Shown here: piece by piece, positions 1 to 10,399 of the stretch | How the letters are laid out: the number at the start of each line of letters is the position of its first letter | Position numbering within the stretch: position 1 is the first letter of the stretch | Assembly: GCA_905220665.1 (NCBI GenBank) | Contig: CAJNAR010000154.1 | Location: forward strand, 248,001-312,000 | Length of the DNA: 64,000 nucleotides | Source of the DNA: Albugo candida | Taxonomy: Eukaryota; Oomycota; Peronosporomycetes; Albuginales; Albuginaceae | Reading direction: 5' to 3' | The notes under the pieces: model-generated | What the model saw: the letters and a program-made list of their open reading frames with translations, nothing else | Database searches by the model: none | What the model was told of the DNA's origin: nothing | Translations under genes and position numbers: made by a program

Positions 1-735
1 CATTAAAAAACCCAGTACACGACAAGCGTTTTTACGATAGGTTTGGTGTATGGTTCCGACGTGCAGGAACTGTCCGTGGTCGACTACTTTGGTTGCGAAG
101 ACAAAAATTTTATCACGTCTTTGGCATTACACCATGCACGTGAATGAATCTTGGTTGGTTCGGAAAACCTCTTTAACCAACCAAGAGTCATCCGATGTTC
201 GCACATTTGTCATCACGGGAGAGATAGGACGCGCTGGATTTGGAACGAGTTGAAACACTTACGGCTACGTCACGGCATCTTCGAAACGTGTATTACCCAT
301 TTTTGAAGATCTACAGTTTTATCTGGCCTTTTGGATGCTCCTATTTCGATCTCGTTTCTAGTTCGTCAAGGAAATTCAGCCCGATATTATATTGGGCACG
401 CAGCCTTCGTGAGGGGCAGTTAAATCCGATCAACATCTCTTTCTCGACACGGCAAAATTATGGACGAAGCCACTCCCTATTTGGGATCAGTTTTTCTCCT
501 CTCGACCACGCTGGCCGCATATTGCATGTGCAATTGTGCCAACACTTCGGCCAACATGGAAGAATTATCATCAAATTAGATCAGATTTATGTCTCATACT
601 GCAAGCGGTGACGATGCACATCGTCTGGACATATAGAAAGCATCGTTTGTTCGATCAGCTTCCAGCAACTCCGACTGTTTCAGCTCTTTGCGGGATCTTC
701 ACCGCGTTTATTGTGCACGCTCGGTACTTTTGAAG
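1..735 (+). pseudogene. 3' end of a decayed LINE (non-LTR) retrotransposon ORF2, cut by the window edge
   Basis: Read across frames, this stretch resembles the C-terminal part of a LINE ORF2 after the reverse transcriptase: a segment around IWNELKHLRLRHGIFETC (about 230-290), a region with scattered Cys and His like the zf-RVT domain, a WDQFFSSRPRW-like segment near 480-520, and a closing segment in one open frame (536-733) with TWKNYHQI, IVWTYRKHRLFDQLPATP and HARYF. The last block matches in style the 3' end of the other LINE in this window (RNRRLFAHGTSTP near 10.5 kb). Several frameshifts and stops make it non-functional. No reverse transcriptase core lies in the window. Family-level call, moderate confidence. 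Confidence 0.5.
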
Positions 736-852
736 ACAGTGTTACGATCAAGACGAACGCATTCGGCTTGCAAAAGTGTTGGATCAACATGCAACGCAAG
801 GATCTAAAATGCAAGTGCAAATTTGCAAAACACGGTAGTTTTGGACCATTGT

Positions 853-1004
853 TACAACTTTACAGCTTCACAACTTTATAAGAATTCACAACCTGGACAA
901 AGTCTCGTATTAGGGCGACTGAGGCTACTGCAGTATAGGAAATCAACGAGAAGACCTATTATCATCTCTAACAGATACTTTCATGATACGTACTTTATAT
1001 GGAA
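853..1004 (-). repeat. Distal part of 5S-linked repeat, left of the MULE insertion
   Basis: This segment aligns with 59348-59475 (shared stretches such as tattatcatctct, actttacagc and gactactgc-like blocks). The sequence right of the MULE (3337-3444) aligns with the continuation at 59475-59558. The two pieces are therefore one repeat unit split by the MULE. On the minus strand this is the 3' end of the unit; it ends near 853, the same place as the 59 kb copy. Confidence 0.6.
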
Positions 1005-1124
1005 CCCGGTATAGCCACACCCCGTTTTTGGAATAGCGGTACCCCTAACTTAATTAAGAACACCGTTATCGTTACACCCTCTAAAGATCCTTGATAAATA
1101 AGAACCGATATCGGGACACTCGCT
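1005..1124 (+). repeat. Left terminal inverted repeat of the MULE
   Basis: About 120 bp pairs as an inverted repeat with 3209-3329. It starts cccggtatag and ends near cactcgct. A partial echo (accgtatagctacaccc) occurs just inside, near 1154-1170. Confidence 0.85.
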
Positions 1125-1179
1125 AAATCCCCTAAATTAGAATTGAATTAGGATACCGTATAGCTACACCCCTAAATTA

Positions 1180-2908
1180 TTACAGATATGTTTTGTTAAT
1201 TTTGGGTTGTGGACATGTGCGCCTGTTGTGGCCTTCTTGGTTGCAAGCCCTGCATCTTCGTTTTGGCACTTTCTGCCCTTCCTTCTCAACGTACACAAAT
1301 GCGGATAGATCTCGTTTGGTACTCGTTGACCCTTTCGGCTGTCCTCGTGAGGTCACTGTGGCAGGATCATTTACTCCTTGGCTTGGAAAAGATGCAAGGC
1401 AATCGAGGTCCTGCTCAAAAGCTTGTTTTTCCTGACAAGGCATTGCATGATGCAATTTGGGATGTACAGGCCTTTGAAGCCACCAGTGATCATGAAAATG
1501 AGCTTCATGCAATATTGACCCCATCTTTGCAGCTCTTTGATGGCATGAGAGCACGAAAATCCTTTAGTGCTCGTAAATGCTCTAGTGCACTTTTCATTGC
1601 TCTCCATCGATAGTGCCTTTTGGTACTGCTTGAAGACCTGCAGAAAACAAAACTTGGTCAGTGCATATCTTGCCAGTACCGTACATAACTGTATGCATAC
1701 ACTAATGTTAGATACTTCATTCAATCCATAATGTGAAATCTTTCTATTCACAATTGTCCAGAAGCTCCCACAAAGGCGGACGATAATGTGTGAGCGATCG
1801 TATGCAACGCTATGAGTTATTCTTTGGCGCTGCTGTTGAGCTGCGAGAACCAATTTGTCATAAAGTGTTGCCAAATCCCCTGTTGAAACTGCAATCCATT
1901 TCTTCAAGGTTGCATGTCCGCCTTCAACGCGAGATGTAGCTACATGCTCAAAATGCTTTTTTTTGGTCCAAGCGAGGATGAATTTCCCCTTGTGCGGAAT
2001 CCATGTGGAATGTAAATACGCATAGCCAATCTCATTAATAGCATCTTTGAGGAGCACCTAATTATCTTCGAACTCCTTTTCAGTGGATGAGCAGTACAAT
2101 CCGTACCACTTTTTTAAAAATTCGTTCTAGTCTTCGTCATTTGCAAACGCTTTTTAGCGTTTGCCAAGACATTCTAATTGATATGCCATATGCAAAGCGG
2201 ATTCTTCGCTTCTGGTAGAACCCGTGATATTGCAGCCATCAATGCCAATTTCCTTTCAGTGACAATGACAATTGGACCAGTGTTTCTATCTTGAAAAACT
2301 ATCCTCATTTGCAGAAGTGACCAAATGTAATCATCTTTTATTCGTGTCACAACAAAACATAGCAAAGAGAATATGACTGGTTTGTGCATACCACATCCAT
2401 GATATGGAGCAATGGCAATTAAAACCTGGAGATTTTGTCTGCTCGTACTTGATGTCTGGCAAAGGTTAATTGGAAATCATTTTACTCACCTGTGATTTTT
2501 GTATGTCGAATCTGCTACAAGAACTTTACCCGAAGAAAAATCAATGTCTATCAAGATGCAAGGCTTAGGTGCAATCAAGAGGCGAGTCAATTGACCCGAT
2601 GAGGGGTCCCTATCAAGATCATGACTAATGGCGCTTTCCTCTAGTGTGTCCAGCAATACTTTAAGAGGGCTACAACCAAGGAGAAACTCCGCTCGTTCAC
2701 GTTTTCTAACATTGTAAATGTCTTGCCCGGTGTCAAGTAAAGCAGGATCAGGCAGCTTCATCGTACTCAAAATCAACCGAGGAGGCACTCCACCTTTTGT
2801 CAAGTCCAGAATCTGCTGCATCTGCACCTGGTTCAATACCGTGGCCTCTGGGGATGCTGCAACATTCTCTATAGCGTCATGATTGTGAGTTGCAACGACC
2901 ACACTCAC
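1180..2908 (-). pseudogene. Degenerate MULE transposase
   Basis: DDE transposase remnant in several frames. In coding order: an N-terminal part with THNHDAIEN (2908-2486) ending in ADSTYKN, which covers the first catalytic Asp; a segment 2389-2174 with VIVTERKLALMAAI and NPLCIWHIN, typical of the second catalytic block and the C/H motif of MULEs; then FILAWTKKKHFEHVATSRVEGGH-type sequence (2057-1800), the SRVEG(A)H block; and finally a CX2CX4HX4C zinc knuckle (CRACNQEGHNRRTC, near 1230). The usual Asp in VTDRE is read here as Glu. A GT-AG intron is possible just after ADSTYKN, but other breaks are plain frameshifts. An upstream minus-strand ORF at 3115-2918 may be the decayed start. Confidence 0.82.
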
Positions 2909-3208
2909 TCGCCGTTCTTAAACAGAATTTTGACTCAGTTGGCGCTTAATGGTGACTAGCCATGTGCACATTAGAAGCCGCGTTGATGTTTGGAGGGTCC
3001 TCGTGCCTTTGTTTTGTAACGACCACCGTGGACGCAAGCCACACTTTCCTAGTATTTCCGTACTTGTCGGTCTTTGTGCGACCTTTCTTTGTTCAATAGA
3101 CTTCTTGCCACGCAAAGATTTGTACTGCCTCTTTCGCAGTCAGGACAGCGTATTTACTTTAGCGTACTTATAGCAATGTAAACAGGTGCATATAGCGAAT
3201 TTGAAAAT

Positions 3209-3329
3209 AGCGAGTGTGCCGATACCGGTTCTCATTTATCAAGGATATTTAGAGGGTGTAACGATTCCGGTGTTCTCAATTAAGATGGGGGGTGCGGCTA
3301 TACCAAAAAGGGTGTGTGGCTATACCGGG
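3209..3329 (-). repeat. Right terminal inverted repeat of the MULE
   Basis: Reverse complement of 1005-1124 with scattered substitutions. Its outer end is ctataccggg at 3320-3329. Confidence 0.85.
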
Positions 3330-3336
3330 ATTTTTT

Positions 3337-3443
3337 CTATATATATATTTTATTCAAAATAGCCCAGGCAACTAGAGAAGTCAGTTAGTCTAATTCTAGT
3401 AATCTAGACACCTCCAACTGAGTTGGGGTGGACCTCTTTTTAG
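3337..3443 (-). repeat. Body of the 5S-linked repeat (copy 1), between the MULE and the 5S-like segment
   Basis: The core at 3362-3443 starts gcccaggcaactagag on the plus strand. It recurs at 3555-3636 (gcctaggcatt...), at 59493-59558 and, in part, at 6813-6845. It contains a perfect short hairpin (ccaactgagttgg) and a ctcttttta stretch. It directly abuts the 5S-like segment. Confidence 0.7.
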
Positions 3444-3553
3444 ACAGCACTCGGAATTCGCCGGCGGTCACCCACTCGAGTACTACCCGAGATTGAGGCT
3501 ACTCAACTTCGCAGAACAGACGATATACGGCGCTTTCAGCATGATATGGCCGC
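3444..3553 (-). rRNA. 5S rRNA-like sequence, probably a pseudogene or retroposon head
   Basis: Read on the minus strand, 110 nt align end to end with eukaryotic 5S rRNA: GCGGCCATATCATGCTGAAA at the 5' side, TCGTCTGTTCTGCGAAG in the middle, and GGGTGACCGCCGGCGAA with GAGTGCTGT at the 3' side. The internal promoter region equivalent to box C (GAGTGGGTGACCGCC) is well kept. The outermost bases that form helix I in a real 5S rRNA are not complementary here. No T-run terminator follows on the minus strand; instead the repeat body follows directly. It is most likely a 5S-derived module rather than a working gene, but a genuine dispersed 5S gene cannot be excluded. Confidence 0.6.
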
Positions 3554-3554
3554 A

Positions 3555-3636
3555 GCCTAGGCATTTTGAAAAGTCAGTTCATGTAATTATAGTAAGTAGA
3601 CATCTGCAACTAAGCTGGGGCGTTCCCCTCTTTATA
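3555..3636 (-). repeat. Body of the 5S-linked repeat (copy 2)
   Basis: About 82 bp resembling 3362-3443 (shared agtcagtt, taatt.tagtaa, tagacat/cct.caact). It lies immediately upstream of the 5S-like segment on the minus strand. The order body - 5S - body suggests a tandem or dimeric source unit. Beyond 3636 the similarity stops. Confidence 0.6.
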
Positions 3637-3639
3637 TAA

Positions 3640-6600
3640 ATGTACTATGATCGCATGAATTTGTAAACTGTACTTCTCAGCTTCTTCGAGTCTTTCGATT
3701 TCGCAACACCATACTGCTGACTTTCATAATTTCCATAGAACGAAACTGTCCTGGGAACCACGATGAAATTTATTATGCATACTGGAACCAAGTTCAAATT
3801 GTCTATGCTGTATGTAGACTTCTATTGTTCTGCAAATTTGATGCAACTTACATTTTTCTAAACTACAATTTATCGATCTGATAAAAGCCAAAGGTTCATG
3901 TCTAATGAAAAATCTGCAGGCTAGATGACCACTTTGGCTGTCATAGAATGGTGAACACGGTCTAAATGTTTTTCTGAAACACCAGATGGAGGAAAAGAAT
4001 GAAATAGAAGAGAAAAGCCAACAATTGTCCTCTATCGTTTTCAATTGTGGGTATATGGTAGCATACACGGGCGAATAATGCTCCCAATCAAAATTATAAT
4101 GAGAAGCCGTAGTGGTAAATAGAAGTGGTTGTAACCAATTGTGCAATGGATGACTTAATGCTCATCCGTGAATGATTGCAAATCAGTAGAAGTACTGGAG
4201 GAACCACTTTGAACTGCAATCGTAGATTTTGGCTCCTTAATGAGAACAATTGTTTTCAAGAAGTCAAGAAAGGATGAACACTTCTTATACTGGAGCGTTT
4301 TGTTAATCTGCGATACCTGTTACCTATTTACTTATCAAGTAGTTCTCATCTGTTCGGTGCTGCTTTATGACACAATACACAAAGAGAATTATGGCATTCA
4401 GAGATTGTATTTTGCAAGAATTGATTTGTCATTCTTACGTGTGTCCGGTTCTTTTTTTATAATCGTTCAAAAACAATGCTCCTGCATTTTTTTAGGAGCT
4501 CATCTGGATCATTAAATAGATAGCCTACTTCAAATGAAAATGGAAAGGTCAATGTTCATGAACGAACTGATATGAGCATATACATATACTACTTGTGCGT
4601 CAATTGATACAGACGAGTTCTTGAGCCCGCCATATTAAATGTGTCTTTTGGTGACGTACCATGCCTGACGAAAACATACTCTGAAACTTTAAGCATTGTT
4701 CCCATGACTAGATATATTTCGTGTAACACATCAACATTCAGCGCTGTTCGCAAACAAATAGCACAAAAGCTACATTATTCAGCTATTCGTCACACCTGGA
4801 TTTCCTCTATCATTCAACAGCTACATCGAACTTATTTATCAGCTTTACGGTATGCTGATCAAGGTTCGAAGTTACATGAACCGATAAATCTCAGATAAAC
4901 ACGCTCGACTTTTATCAAGTTGGGTTGAGTCTAAAGAGTCTCTGCATCTACGCATACCATATTGGATAAAAGAAATTAGGGTCATTGGAAAATACATAAA
5001 GCCAAAAAAAGTTAATGGGATTGCATCATGAGTATATCTAGTAGTGAAGATTGGTACATATACATGATCGAAAAATAAATGCATATTTTTTCGAGGAAAA
5101 TGGACGGAGGGACCCTATCGATACGTCACCAAGACCGATACAAAACCATACTCTCCCACCATAGAATTGACGAGCTGAGGAAGTTTCTCCAACACACACC
5201 TACACAATGAAACAGTACAAGAACGTGTAGCTGAAGCTTTGATGCAAGCCAACACAGTTTGAGACGAGGTATTCCGGAACCGCGTATACAAACAATCAGC
5301 TGAAGGGCTCGTAAAGCATAAGTCACAAATGTATAGTTTAAATATTTTTCGCGATGGATAGACATGTAGCAATGCACTCCGACCTGCTGGATATACATAG
5401 CGCTCATGGCGATAGCATTTCTTTCTTTATCGCCATGAATGATGACGTTGACCGCACCGCAGTATTCTTGAACCTCAGTATTACCTAATTAGCTTTCACG
5501 CACGAATCTCATATAGTCATTCAATCCACCCCTCAAAATAATATTCTAAGCTTCAGAGGGCTGACTTCAAAGCACAAAACATTTACGCCTGAACGTCATG
5601 GCTATGTATTGTACTGCTGCTGAGAAATTCTTCTTTTAGAAATATTGCTAGGTAAGATATTGTATAGAACTGGTAATCATCGATAATGCTCTTGTAGAAT
5701 GTAAGAGGATACAAATCTTTCGTTTTTGGCAAGTAAGTCTGAAGTGGCACTATTCCAACCCTACTCATTCTATTTTTGCAAAACCGACATCACGAGAACG
5801 ACAGGTCACTGAACTACGTTCATGAAAGCACGATCTTGTCATTATGTCTTTACGAAAAGAGCTTGGACGAACACATCTTTAATCTTCTTATCAATTTATC
5901 ATCAAATAATCGATACCATGATTTGGGTTATTTGTATAATCAGTTCTAAATCACATATCTACATGAAGTCGAGCGGATAAAGTTTCTTGTATTTGCGCTG
6001 ATTTATGTAACCTTCTTGGATATAATGTTTATTGGGATAATTTGAGCATGTTCTTACCGTCAATAACGTAACGTGATAAGACAGCATATTGACAGCATCT
6101 ATGGTTGGGGACCATTTACCAGCCGTCAAGTGGACGAAGACTATTTTCTGACTTAAACATTTATTTTGTCTCTTCACAATAATACCGATATTACCAATTT
6201 ATCTTCTGCTTCCTATCAAATATATAATCGTTCTTGTTTACATGTCATTTTGACTTTATGGGCCAATTCTATCTTCTGAGGCGTTATAAGTTCAGTAGAG
6301 ATAAGATTAGACGGACGCTGACTCGCAACCAAATCTGCATAAAATTGTTTCTTTCAAGCGACCGACTCGCATCAACATTGGAAGGCAACGTTCCTGCAAT
6401 GGGGATCTCCCAAGAGTATACTCACGATTAGAACGTCAAAAGTTCTCCCCTTTTTGAGGCTGAGGCGAGCGAAGTCGTTAAGAAATAAGCAAAAGCCATT
6501 TATGTCGCTTTTTATGGCTTCTTCATTCATTCCTGATGAGGTACAATACATCAGGGCGAACGAAGATGGTACGTACTGATTTACAAGTAATTATGCCGAG

Positions 6601-9600
6601 GAATCAGCATCGAAAAAGGATAACATTATATATACAGCTTATGTAGCAGTGATATCCTTGATAGAATATGGGTATTGATATCCCCAGAGCGTCCTATATT
6701 TACATGATTATTCTTCAATTCCAAATCACAGTATGCCTACTTAAATTATCACTCCCCCAATTTGTTTGAGAAATAAATTTATTTACATTTCGAACTAATA
6801 GAGGTCATTTACGTCTGATTCTAGTGATATAGTCACCTTCAACTGTGCTAAATACTCGTCATTATTAGACGACTCGTCGTCACTTTGTTGAGCTATACTG
6901 CGTCATAAAGACACAGCAATTATTATATACCAGCGCCGAAAAAAACATGTATTATGGAAAAAGTTTGTGAAGTAAAATTTTCTAGTTACTAGAAAAATGT
7001 CCTGGATCTAAGCTAGCAAAAGTTGCGTTTCTCACAGGTAGCGCGATACTACCAAATTGCATTTACTTGAGTGCATCTGAACAGCTTGCCAGTGATAACA
7101 TTCTACATGCAAAGGTGGTATCTCTTTTCCATCTGCTATTATAAAAAGTCAGAGTAGAATGTGTCGAATGAAAATTATCGTATGTATTAGCCAATCTTAG
7201 TTGAAAATGTCTGTGTATTGGCCATTCACAAATTGAAGTTGTGGCAGCAATAATCTAGGGTGTATTTGGACCTAGTTAGTTGAAAATGTAAAAATATTTA
7301 TTTATTTTTCAAAAGAGAAAAAGCTGTGGGAGTAATAATATAACTGAGCATGATGTAATATAAAAAAGTTGTGGGGATATCAATACCCAACAATATTTGA
7401 TCTGTTAGCATGCATGCTTTCAGCAATAATCTTGGGTCCGTCCAACCGGTATAAAGAAAGAAGGAACTGGCTTGCTAATTTTATCAAAAACAGATCTCGA
7501 TTCTACAAAAAAGTCTAATGCAGCCGATATCCTGGTCATACTCGGACAAATCGATTCATGTAGCCTAGCAAGCATATAGTTAAGAGAACCTACGCTTTTG
7601 GAAACTCCTCATGCACGAAAAAAAAAAACAGATCTGTATAGTGACGCCATGAGCCGAACTCGATATAGGCTTGACCACTGCTAAAGATACGATTAGCCCC
7701 AATCAAGTCAGAGAACCTCGACATGTGCAGAGATTCCCTATTCGGATATTATCATCATTCAGCTAGAAGATCTACTTTTCAAAGGTTGCCATGTCTCTTC
7801 CGCACAAAAAACGTTTTTACCGCGGATGCAAAAGGAAGCACGACAAATCGTCTGACTTTGAATGTAGATTTGTGAATGAATGAAAGTTCACTAGCGATTG
7901 TGCTCAATAATTCCGAAATTAAGGATCCAATTTTTAATCTTCCTGTATCAAATCTTGCTGGTCGCGTGTAGTTTTATGCCAACATTAGAGCAGTGGATGA
8001 GTCAGCACATTGTCATCTGTTTCGGTCTAGTCGAAGAAATAATCAATTGTACCCGGCAACAACATTACATTGCGAATGGTTATAAATCTTTGTCCTGCTT
8101 AAATTGATATCATAAATCTTAATATAATTATAAGTGCATTGAGCTCTTTTGCGGAATTAACAGTTGCGAAACCAGAAGGTCGTTTAATGTATACATTACA
8201 TGATGTCGTAGCAAAATCAGCAAACGCAACAGATGCTTAAAGTAAAGTTTGACTCTCTTTTGTACAGTGGAAAGGAAAACAATGTTGAGCATATCAGACG
8301 TCAAATCAAGATAATAAACTGATTGGATGGCAAAAAGATGAGTTCCTTCCTCGCACGGATGTCCGTCCTACTTACCGGTCGAAGCACATTCCATTCCAGA
8401 AATTAGGTAATTTTGCGGAGGTCTTGTACTTGTGAGATAAGATACACTGTACTCAATCTTGGAGGAATAACAACTGAATGGTACGTAACCTATGATTTCC
8501 CCGCACTTTCGCCGAGTTGTCAATGACGTAAAAGAGAACTTAAAGACGATGCATTTTTTTAAAACATTTTCATTGAACTGATACTAACATCTTGTCTATG
8601 TGGCGCCTCCTCAGCTTTTGTGCTGATTCGAGGTCACTAGATTAGTTTTTCGTAAGTTTCCAGTGTACTAGTCGCATCGATGCAGCTGTCCAACATCGAG
8701 AATCGGTTCCGAAATGCAATGGTCATGGAAGTTTGGCGGGTGTAGAAACGGTATAGATGTACGAAGTGATCCAGTAAATTGGCAACGATTCACAACACAG
8801 GGTGATTTTGATTTTGATATGCTCATTCTAGCGGATCAATAAAGGAGAACATAAACACCAAAGAATAAGGAAAACGTTGACGTTCGATTGAGGAATCACT
8901 GTATTCATTTCGTGCTTTGAAGAATTTCTATTGTATAGATTTGGTGTCAACTTTTCAGAGTCAAATGCCAACATCTGTCGCAACAAAGATTTCAATTTTC
9001 GAAATCTAGACCCACAACATAATTGCAATAAAGACGGCACATGAACTGTGCAGCCGGGATAATGTAGTCCACATTGGTTACAAGGTGTGTGATCACATTT
9101 CATTCTTGCACGATCTTGTTAATCTTCCGGTTTAAGTTTACCAATCTAATTCTTTGCGCTCATTTCAAGTAAACAAAATCATTGAGATGGGTATTATCGA
9201 GGCTAATGCTCATATACTAAGAAGTAGATAATGAGAAAATGTAAGCCGATGTTTCAACATGAGATATTTGAACGCCGCGGCAATGCGATTTGATCCACAA
9301 AGGTTCGTTATCGATAGCTATCCATGGCACAGAATACCTTCGCAAAGCCTATCATTGTCAGACTCACCAGAATCAATTCGCATTGACTCACCTATAACGA
9401 AGCACAAAACGTGCTAAAAACGAGGTCATCGAATTTAAGACAATTGAAATGTATAAATAAATAGGTAAGTTGCTTTGAACATAATATACAATAGCCTGTA
9501 TTTGGCTGTCGTCAACGTTACACTTTCGGACCATTACCGCATGCATATTGCGGTGTTTCCCGCTTTTGTGTGTAGCAGAAAACCCTACTAGCACTCACGT

Positions 9601-10390
9601 GTACCAAATATCAACGATGTATAGCAAAAATGCTGTTTTGTCGCTATCTGTAATGAATTCCGTAAAGGTATATATACAGCTGTGTTAAAATGTGTTACCA
9701 TACTTTCAAGAGGAACGCGTAATTGAGTGAACATAAAAAGAAACCAAACACAGAAAGGATCTCATACTAAGAACGTTGAAGAACTGAAAAATTCAGAGAA
9801 AAAACAAGCTCGATACATTTACGCGTATTTGGTCACAACCAACCTGCATACACTATTCTGTCAATGATTGACACAGACACGCAATAATTCATGTGCACTA
9901 AAAGTTGAGCGGCTCGAGCGAAAAATCAATTTAAAAAAAAGGCGCACGTCCGAGCAAACGGTCAAGAAAAATCATTGCGTGATATGCGACGTGAACGCAG
10001 AGTACATCTGGTTATATCTGGAATCATGCACAATACACGTGAAATCCATAGCCTGCGTCAAACATGGAATATCTCATTATGACTGAGCATGAAGTCGTAT
10101 CTCCGATATGAATTACTTTGACGCACTGCAGTATTTGGGAATCAAGACATAACTTAGCTGAAGTTGTCTATATTACTAGAATTACACGTAAATGACTTCT
10201 CCAATGCCTAGGCTACAATTAAAAAAGATACACACGCAGGGTTGATGGAGACTAGTCTACACTTAGGTTGACCGCACTGGAAATAAGTAGTTGTGAAAAG
10301 AAACGCCACTCATGACAATCTTTAACGTCGCCGAACTAGAAGAAGGCTCGGTCGTACCGAGAAATATCTCCGTGCTGAACCAGTATGTTG
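3640..10390. other. Long AT-rich stretch without a recognisable gene
   Basis: Only short ORFs occur, none with a recognisable domain, signal peptide or consistent coding pattern. The longest are a 140-codon minus ORF at 3724-4146 and a Cys-containing 91-codon minus ORF at 8828-9103; neither is convincing. A short ORF at 9868-10086 contains CVICD, too little to name a zinc finger. A 33 bp piece at 6813-6845 resembles the body of the 5S-linked repeat. Small spliced genes could be hidden here, since genes elsewhere in the window have exons of only 24-160 nt. Confidence 0.5.
6813..6845 (-). repeat. Short diverged fragment of the 5S-linked repeat body
   Basis: On the plus strand, gtctgattctagtgatat followed by agtcaccttcaactg differs at about 4 of 33 positions from the corresponding part of 59493-59558. 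Too short to delimit an insertion. Confidence 0.35.
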
Positions 10391-10399
10391 ATATGACTC

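Larger units (their letters stand above)
1005..3329 (-). mobile_element. MULE (Mutator-like) DNA transposon with long terminal inverted repeats
   Basis: The element is bounded by inverted repeats of about 120 bp (1005-1124 and 3209-3329), both starting cccggtatagccacac, and is 2.3 kb long. The minus strand encodes a broken MULE transposase. The flanks on both sides match one continuous sequence at 59.35-59.56 kb, which gives a related empty site and confirms the boundaries. A clean 9 bp target-site duplication is not visible; the AT-rich flanks have diverged. The inverted repeats still align well along their length, so the insertion is not ancient, but the transposase is not intact. Confidence 0.88.

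Noticed and set aside
1193..1613. Plus-strand ORFs with Cys-rich translation over the MULE end
   Set aside because: They are the antisense of the MULE transposase zinc knuckle and C-terminus.
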